Of a DNA stretch of 64,000 bases, positions 53,892 to 64,000 are shown piece after piece; the first letter of the stretch is position 1, and each line of letters opens with the position of its first letter. The stretch comes from Holtermannia corniformis (lineage: Eukaryota > Basidiomycota > Tremellomycetes > Holtermanniales): assembly GCA_001599935.1 (NCBI GenBank), contig BCIJ01000001.1, forward strand, positions 312,277-376,276. Reading direction: 5' to 3'. The translations under genes and the position numbers were made by a program. The notes beneath the pieces are model-generated. The model was not told the origin of the DNA. It made no database searches and saw only the letters and a list, made by a program, of their open reading frames with translations.

Positions 53892-56545
53892 ATGACTCAC
53901 TACGGGGCGATGGAGCACCAGTCGCAGGTGTCCAACGAACGTACAAATCTCGACGGCGCACTACCCTCTTTCCATTACCCGCCATTGTTCGAGACACAAG
54001 CACCGGCACCGACGACACCGGTCGGTCATGATAGCCTTATCGATGCAATCCACCAGCATCCATCACCACAACGTACCTTGACTCGATCCCAGTCTCCGCA
54101 GAATGAAGCCGAGAGCAGCACAGCTGGTGCAGCTAGGAAGAGCAAAAAGTTTAGTAGGACGCGTCAAGGGTGTCTGACTTGCAGGCAACGCAAGGTCAAG
54201 TGCAGCGAGGAGAAGCCCGTCTGCCGCAAGTGTCACATAGGCGGGCGTGAGGTGCGTAGTAAATCGTATGCTTCCTGCGGCATCTCGTTGATCCCCAACA
54301 GTGCGCTTGGCAGGATGAGGCAGGCTCGCCAAATACTCGCATCATCTATCGCTACAGTCCCATCGCCATCCGCCCAGCGCCCGACAGGTCCAAAATCATG
54401 TCACCCGATAGTATGTCAGCTTCACTGCCTTCTGCGTACCCCACTGGACTGGATGATGCGATGTTTGCACCGTCGATGCACCAGCAAGATCACTCCCAAT
54501 CCGCTCTTGCGTACCCTCAACCACCGTCAACCATCGATAGCACCCTACATCAGACACATGCAGTGCAGCCCCATATCAAGAGCATACATGTACCCGTCGA
54601 AGAACGGCCAGGTCAATACATGCCTTTTCCACGCGGCTACCACCCCGTCGCGATCCCAAGTAAACCGATAGGTGGGTCAGCCGCCCGCTGAAAGAGGCAA
54701 ATCGCTCATCCTATGTACCAGATGCATTGGATGTTGTCAGAGACATGCTTCCGGGCAACATGCGATTGTCATTGATCAGCAGTCCGTGAGTTGCCCTTCA
54801 TACTGAATTCTGCATGCCTGACAAGCCACTCAGGGAGTTTCTGCGACCGTATTTCCCTTCAGCGTACGTGCACGCACTCCAATTCCTATGAGACTGATGT
54901 GAGGATATCAGCGACGAACGTATGATCATCCGCCACTACTTTCATCACACAATCAACATCATCATGGCGTTTCATCCGGAACGCAAGCCTTGGAATCCGT
55001 GGCTAAACGTGCATGCCGCTATGGCGTTCAACAATGTGCCAGGGTGCGCAACACCCGTGGTCGATAAGCGCGATAAGCACGCTGACATTGTTCAGGCAAT
55101 GCGATGTGTCTGACGCACTGCGCCTTGGCATGCTGACAGTTGGGTCGGTCCACCTGCATTACCTTTCAAACCCCCGTGATCAGCCCAAAGCACTGCAAAT
55201 GGTCCGCACGGCGCGTAAAACGGCAATGACGCTATTGCAGAAGGTTGTCGGACAGCGCGTGGCAGATGTCACCGAGCGGCAGGAGCCCGTGGATAAGTGT
55301 GACATTGCTTTGGCGGCGCTTCTGAGCTTCACCATCGCAAGTGTGAGTTGCCGGTGCTTGCAGACACCCAGGCTGATCTTTTCAGAGTTTGGTCGGAGAT
55401 GACGCTTGGCAAGATGTCCTCACGACTGGCATCAACCTCATCAACCACAACGGCGGCGCTCACAACCTCCTGCTGTATGCTTCGCGCAAGTACATGTCTC
55501 CCTACCGCTTTTGCCTTGAGCAAATGGCCGTGCGCGACGTCTTTGGGTGCATGACGACTGGCAAGCCACCATCAATACTCAACAGTGCCTTCACGCCATG
55601 GTTCTTCGAGGCTGAGACGTGGTCCAAGGATGCGGGCGAATGGGAAAGTGTAGAGCGCATGTTTGGCGTCTCGCGCGGCGTAGTGGACTTGATTGCCCGG
55701 GTATGTGCCCTCACTGCTATAACATCTACATAGCTGACGTCTTGTAGGCGTGTGCCATCGGGTCCAAAGTCCGCGACTCTGGGATCCGGGTCGTCGAGCA
55801 CGAGTCCGAGCAAACTGACACTGATCGTGCTTATGCCAAAGCATCCGACGCGTTCCAACTCAAGCTCCCAGCCAAGTTCGCCCTTTCGCGCTCTTTCGTC
55901 TCAGGGTCCTCTCCGCAAATCTCAGCCTCATCGGACAGAATGGACGAAGACCACGACCGGGAATCGTCTGATCCGCATCGAGAAGAGGTCGAGCAGGCTG
56001 CCAACCAGCTCATGGCTGAGATCCGAATTTGGCAAGAGTCGACCAACTTTATGAGCCATTCGCCGAGAACCCAGTATGGGAACCACGCCCACCGTCATGC
56101 CATGCGCATCTATCTCCTGCGCAATGTGTTCGGTGCCTCGAAGAACGATCATCGGGTGCAGACGTCGGCGAATGCCATCCTGGAGCTGGCGAAGGAGCTC
56201 CTGTCGTGCTTTGGCAAGATCGTCTGGTGCGTTACCTTTACGGACGACTCGCTACTTGCTGAACGGGGTCAGGTTCACATGGCCTGTCTTGATTGCGGGA
56301 GTACACATACCTAAAGGCCATCCAGGACGTAAATCAGCAATGGAGCTCATGGGCGAATTCAGGTACGTCAAGCCGGCTCGCTAAGTATTTGGTATTGACT
56401 TTGCAGCCCTCACGCTTGCTTCGACAATGAAAAGGCTGGACGGGTTCTGCAGGAGTTCTGGAAGACGTACGATGCCGATCCGGATCTCGACCCAAGCTGG
56501 TGGAGCATGATGGACGCCATCGGCATGAAGGCGTTCTTCGATTGA
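53892..56545 (+). CDS. Zn2Cys6 fungal transcription factor
   Basis: An N-terminal Ser/Pro-rich region is followed by the binuclear zinc cluster RTRQGCLTCRQRKVKCSEEKPVC, RKC and, after a 50-nt intron, the sixth Cys in GGRECAWQDE. A disordered linker (MSPDSMSASLPSAYPTGLDD) leads to the regulatory half, which resembles fungal_trans_2 domains: LRPYFPSATNERMIIRHYFHH, VDKCDIALAALLSFTIAS, WQDVLTTGINLINHNGG, YRFCLEQMAVRDVFGCMTTG and NAILELAKELLSCFGKI. It ends WWSMMDAIGMKAFFD, stop 56543-56545. About ten introns. It sits beside a permease, a dehydrogenase and an amidase, so it may be their regulator; that is inference from position. Confidence 0.88.
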
Positions 56546-56735
56546 TTGGTAGATAACTTGTGAGGGATGTATTTACACCGTGGTATCATTTCAAAGGAAC
56601 ATATGCCGAGAAGATTGTTTGCGAGATGGCACACGGACTGTGTGCATCCCGCAGTAACTACAACTGACTGTAAACCTTTGATCTCATCTATACTCTCCGA
56701 ACATGGTTGCCCCTCCTTGCCGTCTACGAAGGCAC

Positions 56736-59010
56736 TTATGCATTCAAAGTAGAGACCGGGTGAATGTTGACGGACGACGGCTCAATGTGATCCTTCGAAT
56801 CGATGCCTTCTCGCGAGGCCCCGTCGTCACCGACATACGCGTCCATTTTGTGGTCTTCGATCTCCGGCAGGGGAGGTGGCCATTTCCTCGCGCAGAAGAC
56901 GATCGCGCAAGCGATAAGAAGCTAAAGTAGTCAGTTCAAGCGCATACCAGATGGTGACGATACGTACGCCACCGACAGCAGTGCTGATTGTGGCGATTTG
57001 ACCGATGCGGAAGCGCGGTGCTGTGGATACCTTGAAGAATGCGATTTGATACCAAAGGGTCCTGTACCGTGTCATCAGTGTCAATACTGGTAGAAAGCTT
57101 GGATCCTACCAGAGATTGGAGAAGAGGTTCATGCCTGCAAGTGTGATGGACCGCAGCGCTTCGTCGTCTCGACACAACTGATTCGCCCATGCGAACTGGG
57201 ATCGTAAGCGCCACTACGGATGGCCATGCTGCTGACTCACGTTACTTGCTTGGCCAGCGTAGCCCACTCCACTCGCTATATAGGCGTAGAACTTGGCGCT
57301 TGTGGGAACATTCCAGATGAGGATGATGATAGCCGAGATCATTGTGACGACAAACATGATCGGGTTGACGATGAAACGGTTGTTGGTCTCGTCGCTGTAC
57401 GCTGTGAGGAGGTACGTCGTGACGATTGAGACTGCAGTGAGGCAGCATGGCAAGTAGTTAATCTGACGATGGTCATCCTTGATTCACAAAGAAATGATAT
57501 ATTCTCCTGCTTACCTGCTGAAGCGTGTACGTCCCAGTTGACTTCAAATAGAGATTAAATTGGGCAAATATTCCAAACGATTCGTAGCGGGAGAAGAGTT
57601 AGCTAGTAGCTTGTGTGCAGGGCCGACTTACCTGCTGGCGGAGACCATCCACAAGGCACAGAACATGTAAAATCGCCAACCCAAAAGTGCCTTGCGGAGG
57701 GTGACCTTGAACGTTTTCCATGTCATCTTGTGATGCTCGACGTGCGGCAAGCGCTTGAGACAGAGCTGACGCTCTTCCTCAGTCAACCACCAAGCCTTGG
57801 TCGTCGCAGGGGTGTCAGGGAAGCAAGCGAAACCGTAGCTGCAAGGGCGTCAGATCACGTGCCCTTCTTTAGTGGTCTGCGACTCACAGAGCGACTGGAA
57901 CTGCAGACAGGAGAGCGCGATCAGTATCATGTATGAGCACCAAGCGTGAACATACTCGTAACTGCAGGAAAAATGTCAGTGTGTCTCGTGAACCGTGTCC
58001 GCAGAGCCACTTACTGCAAAAGTCGATGACGAACAGCCACTTGAGGCGATATGTCAGTGATCTGTGCATGCGAAAGCCTGCTTACATACCTGCCAACCGC
58101 TCAGGCCGCTCTTCCCTGCCAAAGTTGAAATGATACCGCCCTGCATGACTCCCGAGAACAGAGTGCCAAATTGGGCTGCAGACGTGAAAACAGCCGTGCG
58201 CTTGCCAAGTTCTTCGTCCTTGTACCAGCAACCGAGCAGGTAGTGCGTGCCAGAGAACGTCGAAGCCTCGAAGAATCCCTGAATGAATCGAATGGCCCAG
58301 ACTTGGTGGTACGTCTTCACAACTAGAGCACTGTTAGTAAATGCCACCTTGGACCGTACAGGTCGACTCACATGCAAGCGCGATCGTGAGAACACCCCAC
58401 ATCAAGCCTACAGAGGCGTCAGCTGCGTCCGATCTTCGTGCACGACACGAACAGCAGAAGGGGAACCAGATGCCTGGGCGGATCCTTGATACTTCAGCGG
58501 AATCCTTGGACTGTAGGTTCAACGTACCGTCCAGAAGCCAGGATCAAGGCACTTGGCCACTGCCCAAGGACGTAGCCGGCGGTGAACATGCTACCAGCGT
58601 ACGTGAAAGCGTTCCCGACAACTAGGTATGGTTTCAGCTTGGTTTAGTAGGCAATGAGGCTCCGACGCACATCCGATATCCTCCTTCATGCCTGAAACAT
58701 AGGCATTGTTGAGGTTGGACCTGAGATTATCTTAGATCGATCGCTGGGAAGCTTTGGCAATAGAGCTGACCTGTCGAGGTAGTTGGTGAAGTCTGGCAAA
58801 TGAGTGTTACGCTAGCAAACCGTGTCAAAGTACTCACAAGAGAGGCAGACATCTACATGGAAGCCAATCAGCAAGAGACGCTGCAAGAATGCGCTTCGAC
58901 GCACAGGACAGGATAACGCAGTCCAGCTTGATGAGAAGCTTCCTCTCTGCTGGGTCCGCTGGTGGTTTACCCCAGCAGAGGGTCTCGATACGGTGCCGAA
59001 GAGAAGGCAT
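56736..59010 (-). CDS. MFS anion:cation symporter family permease (Dal5/Liz1/Tna1-like)
   Basis: Twelve-helix carrier of the allantoate/pantothenate/nicotinate permease family. The spliced N-terminus reads DPAERKLLIKLDCVILSYVC, then YFTNYLDRSNLNNAYVSGMKED, the family signature. It continues IRFIQGFFEASTFSGTHYLLG, ELGKRTAVFTSAAQFGTLFSG, GWQWLFVIDF, TPATTKAWWLTEEERQLCL, YSDETNNRFIVNP, GYAGQASNFAWANQLCRDD, EALRSITLAGMNLFSNLW and a tail CARKWPPPLPEIEDHKMD. One exon is only 15 nt (58838-58852), coding inside YVCLSY. Many introns are present. The substrate is not determinable; ureido acids, vitamins or small carboxylates are usual for the family. Confidence 0.9.
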
Positions 59011-59368
59011 GGCGAACGGTAAAGACAGGAACGAGGCAACAACGTCTGCTTTATGTACTTTGGACGCGCTGATTGGCAGCTACGCTCGTTGCCGGACAGG
59101 CCGGAGTGCGATAAGCTCGACGAGAGCTCGGTAGACTGCCGACGTGCGAGGACTGATAATTTGGGCGCGTGACGGCAGAAGTGGCGCTCACCACCTGACG
59201 ACGGCCGACGGAGCGCGTTTCCGGCTCGCCTAGTGCCGAGTCCAGCGCCGTATCAAGTGTCGGTGTCGGTACCTTGCTCTCTTGCGAACCGAGAGGCGCT
59301 GTGTTTTCCGAGGACAATGTGACATGAGCAGCTCACCTTTGTGCTGCGTCCTACTCTGCCTCACCACA
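59011..59368. promoter_or_regulatory. Divergent promoter region, permease / semialdehyde dehydrogenase
   Basis: 358 bp separate the two divergent start codons, allowing shared control of the permease and dehydrogenase. An upstream in-frame ATG at 59324 would add a hydrophobic, non-presequence-like leader, so 59369 is preferred as start. Confidence 0.45.
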
Positions 59369-61382
59369 ATGCTCACGAAAATCGTCCGTGCTTCCCCTCT
59401 TTGTCTCTCCCGTGGCTACGCCAGTGCAAGTAGCCTCGATTCTTTCAGGCAGCTGAGCAAGCGTCCGTGGCGCGGTACGACGACAGACGGCAGCCTTACC
59501 AAGAACTTCATTGGTGGGCAATTCATCGACAGTTCGGCGGTCACCTCGTATGAAGTCCGGGATCCAGTGAGCCACACGACCAACGCCGCGTGGACCTACT
59601 AACTGCTCAAGGCAACACAAGCGCTTGTCACGCGAACCCCGCAGACCACGCCCGAGGAGCTAAAGCAGGCTGTCGACGTTGCTCAAACCGCCTTCCAGTC
59701 ATGGCGTGGTACCAGCCTACTGTCTCGCCAAACAATCATGCTCAGGTGAGCTCCCCGCGCGTCAACACCGCACTGCTGACAAGCCCAGATACCAAGCCCT
59801 CATCCGCCAATATCAAGCAGAGATTGCCGCCTCGATCGTGCTCGAACAGGGCAAGACACATGCAGATGCCATGGGTGATGTCTTTCGTGGTCTCCAGGTC
59901 GTGGATACTGCATGCGGTATTGCGTCGTCCATGATGGGCGAGCATGTCGAGGTCGCCAAGAACATGGACACCATGAATGTGCGGACCCCATTAGGTGTGA
60001 CCGCAGCCATCTGCCCATTCAACTTCCCCGCCATGAGTATGTTCTCTCCGTGACAATGTTTTAACTGACATCCATAGTCCCCTTGTGGTCCCTACCTATT
60101 GCCATCGCAACAGGCAACACCTTGATTCTCAAGCCATCCGAGCGCACGCCTGGGGCATCCATGTTGTTGGCAGAGCTCGCTCAGGAAGCCGGAGTTCCAG
60201 ACGGAGTCCTTTCAGTCGTGCACGGAGCGCACGATACCGTCAACTTCCTCCTTGATGAGCCTCGCATCAAGGCGATCAGTTTCGTCGGTGGCGACAACGC
60301 CGGCAAGTATATCCACCAGCGCGGCACCACCAACGGCAAGCGGGTGCAAGCAAACCTTGGCGCCAAGAACCACTGTGTAAGTCATGGTGTAAATCAACAG
60401 CAAGCGCTGATAGGACTCAGGTGGTCCTGCCAGACGCCAATAAGAATGACGCCCTCAACGCTATTTCTGGGGCGGCGTTCGGTGCCGCCGGCCAACGTTG
60501 CATGGCCCTCTCAGTGTGTGAGTCACCTCGACTTTAATTGAACGCCGCGCTGACGTCGACAGTGATTACTGTCGGTCAATCATCCGACTGGCTGCCTGAC
60601 CTGATCGAGCGCGCCAAAGCGCTGAAGGTGTCCAATGGGTTCGATACATCCGCTGACGTGTGAGTCCGATGTTAGAGCTCACTCCTCGCTGATCGTACCT
60701 TAGTGGGCCTGTCATCTCTCCGGCAGCTCGTGATCGCATCAATGGTTTGATCGCTAGCGCAGTAGACGAAGGCGGGGACATCCTCTTGGATGGGCGATCA
60801 CCAGATATCGCTGGTTTCCCAGATGGCAACTGGGTGGCGCCGACGGTCATTCGAGGGACACCGAGTATGACCGCGTATAAGTAGGTTCCAAATAGGATAA
60901 AGGACGGTGCTGAAACTAACAACTCTCAGAAATGAGATTTTCGGACCAGTACTATTCGTCATCGAGGTATGCCGGCGGCCGCCACGTAGCTACTTCTGCT
61001 GACTTGTCCCAGGCTAGCACTCTTGACGAAGCCATCTCAGTCATCAACGAGAACCCATATGGCAACGGTGCCGCAATCTTCACCCAGTCTGGAGCGTCAG
61101 CCCGCAAATTTTCCTCGGAGGTCGAGCCGGGACAAATCGGTGTCAATGTCCCGATCCCGGTCCCAATCCCCAGCTTCAACTGGAGTGGCAACAAAGCCAG
61201 CTTCCGGGGTGATGTCCCGTTCTGTGGGTATTCAACGTCCAGTGAGCCCGCGCGCTGACTTGTCCTTAGATGGCAAGCAAGGTCTCAACTTCTACACGCA
61301 GAACAAAACCATCACTTCGCTCTGGAAAGCGAGTGATGCCACCGGCAACGTGAGCTCGGTCGCCATGCCCGTTCAGTCGTAG
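59369..61382 (+). CDS. Methylmalonate/malonate-semialdehyde dehydrogenase (acylating), mitochondrial
   Basis: CoA-acylating aldehyde dehydrogenase that converts (methyl)malonate semialdehyde to propionyl- or acetyl-CoA in valine, thymine, uracil and beta-alanine breakdown. A presequence ([19 protein letters not shown]) precedes [13 protein letters not shown] 45-nt intron with a perfect TACTAAC branch site follows RDP. Then come [99 protein letters not shown], the catalytic Cys in [12 protein letters not shown], and the C-terminal [24 protein letters not shown]. The N-H-C and VP-x-PVP motifs are specific for this ALDH family. About nine exons. Confidence 0.95.
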
Positions 61383-61675
61383 AGTACTATGTAGCACATG
61401 CAACATATCACGCATGTGAGAGATTCCACCGTTGCTGTTTGTTCGGCAGTGATGATTTCAGCCGCGAACCTAGTACGATGGCCACTTAAGCCCGACTCCC
61501 CTCATTCGCATACATTGTGGTGTGTTGGAAGAAGGTCACCACGCCCATTGGATGCTTACGGTCATTCGCTCATGAGAATCAGTCGGTAGAGGGCGCAGAG
61601 CTGTTTCGCCAGGTTCAGATACATGAAACCCGAGCCTATGTACCATCTCTGATGTAGTATAACACAGCTCACAGC
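61383..61675. other. Intergenic stretch between two convergent genes
   Basis: About 290 bp with no supported gene; 3' ends of the dehydrogenase and the amidase. Confidence 0.4.
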
Positions 61676-63845
61676 TCAAACCTTGAGAGCGGCGGCAACC
61701 ACCTCCACAAGCGCAAGAATCTTCTCCTCCTCAAGCTTTTGGCCAATGAGTTGCAGCGCCACTGGCGCACCAACAACCTCCTTCGGATCATCTATAACGA
61801 ATCAGTCAGTGAGCCTATCATTATGCAGAATACGCACATCGCTGCCAGATCTTCGCTTCCACGTCGTTACGGCTCTTGAAGTCGGCGGGCACCACATCGT
61901 CGGCGGTGGCGCTGGTAACTGGGAAGATGCATGACGTTTGATCTAGATCGTGTCAGACTTTCGTTGCTCCCTGGAAGCTCACTTACCCGTGATGTTCCAC
62001 AAGCAAGTGTACCCAACGTGATCGAACGTATACCTGAAGGGGAGGGTCAGCGCGGGAGCAGGTACGAAACCTCGAGAGAGACTCACTGGGGGCAGGCAGA
62101 GTAGGCCGTAGCCGGGCTGATGACCGCATCAAACGCCCGGCCCGTGCTAGTGAGCTTTTCAGTCGCGAACCACTTTTGAAGCATCTTCTTGCAGTAGGCC
62201 GTCCGCTCCGATTGCAAGCTCCACAAGTCGCCGACTGTCCGAGGGACGTGTTTGGACGCCTCGTAGGCTTCCGCGTAAGCCTCCAGGCCAAGCGGCCAGT
62301 CTTCGCCCGATGCCGCAATGCCAGAGCCAATCTTGACACCGCCATCACCAACGAAGAATCGCTCAAGAAGGTTGACACCAGCAGCTGGATTGTACCTGAT
62401 TGAAATGAGACGTTGTTAGTCAAGACGCGATTCAGTCAAGCGACGCACGCTTGCCACTCGATGACTTCGTGGCCGGCAGCTTCGAGCGCCGTCTTGACTT
62501 GCTCGAGTGCGCGTTGCACTGGCGGGGTTGGCTTGACCATACCATCGTCCAGAATGAGGCCTTGCAACAAATCAGCACGAAGATGGGTGACTTGCGCGCA
62601 CGCGTGCGGCTTACCGAATGATAGCTTCTTGCCTGTCACGTCCACCTCGCGCCACGGAATAGGAATCATACCCGGGTCACGCTCCCATGGCTTCTTGTCC
62701 ACTACAGTCTTTGCCCACAGCTTGACCGCATCGAGGGAAGCAGACATCGGCCCATTGATGGAGCGCACTGCCTCCTGACCGGGCATGCCTGAGCGGGCGC
62801 CGAGCGTCGCAAATCGTCCGTACGAGGGCTTCAGGCCGTACAGACCTGGTCTCGTCAGCCCCATGACGGCAGATTTACATGCCGACTTACCGCAGAAAGC
62901 AGCTGGGATGCGGATAGAGCCGCCAATGTCGGTGCCAACGCCGAGGGGCGACCCTTGCAGCTCCTTCAGCTTGACTTCGATCCTGATGGGAGTATAACTC
63001 ACCCTTAAGAGCCAAAAGAGCACCTTCTCCGCCCGATGAACCTCCAGAAGACAACGCTCGGTTGTAAGGATTGCAGGTGTAACCCCAAACGTTGTTGTAG
63101 CTCTCGGCAATCATCATAGCGGTGCTGCCTTCGGTGTCAGAAGGCTATATCTCCCTGTGAGGTCGACTCACGGCACGTTGCTGCAAAATGTTGTTAGCCT
63201 ACGGTCAGTCGTATGCATCTGCCCACTCACGTCTTGCAGAACAGGATGGCGCCCGACTCGCGCATGATCTTAGTCATCTCACTCTCCCGAAGCCCTTCAC
63301 CCTCCTCGTCATCGGCTTTGCATTTTTCTCCGACCCATGCGACAAAGCCGACGCTGGTGTCAACGCCGGCAATGTTGAAGTTGTCCTTCAAGGAGACCGG
63401 AAGCCCATGCAATGCACCCACTGGCTCGCCCGTCTTTTCAAGGTGGGCATCAACCTTGGCTGCCGTCTCGAGCGCAACATCGAAGAAGATTTCGGTCAGA
63501 CAGTTGGTCTAGGCGGGTAAGCTGAGCCAGATACAACCAAAGGCTTGCACGTACAAGTTGGTGAGCTACCGTGGCCCGCTTGCAGAACGCGCGGGTGACA
63601 TCGACACTTTTCAGTTCACCAGTGATCATCTTGCGCACAAGAGCGGGCCCGTCGGTCTCGGTGATGTCGATCTCGGCCGGGGACAGGACGCCGGCGGACT
63701 TTGGGAAGTTGATGACATTGAGCTGTGACTTTGGCGGCAGCTTGTCATCGGGCACGAGGTATTCCTTCGGGAACAGCGCATCGCGCTTCGCCTTGTTATC
63801 GGCGACGACGGTGGTCCAGTGGGTTTTAGGAGCAGCAGAAGGCAT
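61676..63845 (-). CDS. Amidase-signature hydrolase (acetamidase/fatty-amide-hydrolase-like)
   Basis: The start at 63845 (MPSAAPKTHWTTVVADNKAK) is followed by the family N-terminal helix LVRKMITGELKSVDVTRAFCKR. The Ser-cisSer-Lys triad is intact: Lys in GLPVSLKDNFNIAGVDTS, cis-Ser and the nucleophile in the spliced blocks SSGGSSGGEGALLALKGS and GTDIGGSIRIPAAFCG. Downstream are LKPSYGRFATLGARSG, GPMSASLDAVKLWAKTV, a C-terminal ISPATAYSACPQYTFDHVGY and CLWNITDQTSCIFPVT, ending APVALQLIGQKLEEEKILALVE. This is the usual layout of fungal AmdS-type enzymes of about 560 residues. The substrate amide is unknown. Its position next to the semialdehyde dehydrogenase and permease suggests a catabolic role. 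Confidence 0.92.
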
Positions 63846-64000
63846 TGTAGGTAACGCGACAGGTCAATGAACAATGGCGACTGCGTTCCGATAACGCCAG
63901 CAGTCTATAAGGTGGCCCAGAGGCCGCCCCGGCAACGTCGGCACCAACTTAGTGAGCTTATCGCCTGACCTTCGGTCTGTATGCGAGAGTGGTGAGTCCG
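63846..64000. other. Upstream region of the amidase, window end
   Basis: 155 bp of promoter-like sequence up to the end of the window. It contains CTATAAGG near 63905 in plus orientation; no gene visible. Confidence 0.35.

Noticed and set aside
54170..54330. Zn2Cys6 cluster apparently lacking its sixth cysteine
   Set aside because: Using the acceptor CCCAACAG, the next exon begins with TGC and supplies the sixth Cys.
1..64000. rRNA, CRISPR arrays, transposons, viral insertions
   Set aside because: Nothing in the sequence supported any of these; no transposase, reverse transcriptase, integrase or long terminal repeat was seen. tRNA genes were not searched exhaustively.

Overview
The window is nuclear DNA from a GC-rich fungus, and most likely a basidiomycete. 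The evidence is very short introns (mostly 40-60 nt) interrupting nearly every gene, genes packed on both strands with gaps of 10-600 bp, and fungal families such as Zn2Cys6 and bZIP regulators, the GPC1 acyltransferase, NTA1 amidase, a GCK-type RAM kinase and Ser-rich GPI proteins. A plant-associated Pucciniomycotina species (Mixia-like) would fit the compactness, but that is a guess. I found no rRNA, CRISPR array, operon or transposon, and did no systematic tRNA search. Exon joins were worked out by hand from splice signals, reading phase and family motifs.

Layout. 1-8.5 kb: the end of an AGC kinase, a tiny secreted Cys-rich protein, a decayed MFS transporter copy, two unrecognised genes and the intact MFS paralogue. 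8.5-17 kb: a small charged protein, beta-adaptin, a SLC35-type transporter, a Pro/Ser-rich protein and the N-end-rule amidase NTA1. 17.3-20.4 kb: two more members of the secreted Cys-rich family as a divergent pair, then a Ser/Ala-rich GPI protein. 20.8-33 kb: ENP2, a membrane protein, ISU1, a putative mitochondrial protein, a small basic protein, GPC1 and a Nak1/Kic1-type kinase. 33-50.7 kb: class II dihydroorotate dehydrogenase, a histidine phosphatase, FUN14, a small Ser/Thr-Pro-rich protein, a SprT/GCNA protein, an esterase, a glucose transporter, a LENG1-like splicing factor, an SCP2 protein, a bZIP factor, PPM1 and histone H4. 51-64 kb: TAD1, a mini-Myb protein, then a Zn2Cys6 regulator, an ACS-family permease, methylmalonate-semialdehyde dehydrogenase and an amidase, which could form a small amide/beta-alanine-type catabolic group.

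The most novel signal is the three-member family of secreted peptides at 1703-1919, 17374-17599 and 18100-18341. Each has a signal peptide, a mirror-image cysteine pattern (C-x3-C-x6-C, loop, C-x6-C-x3-C), one phase-1 intron in the loop and a TATA-like element 37-45 bp upstream of the ATG. In one member the two cysteines flanking the loop are lost together, which predicts a nested disulfide ladder in a helical hairpin. The other theme is extreme intron architecture: micro-exons of 10, 12, 12 and 15 nt, and several GC-AG introns.
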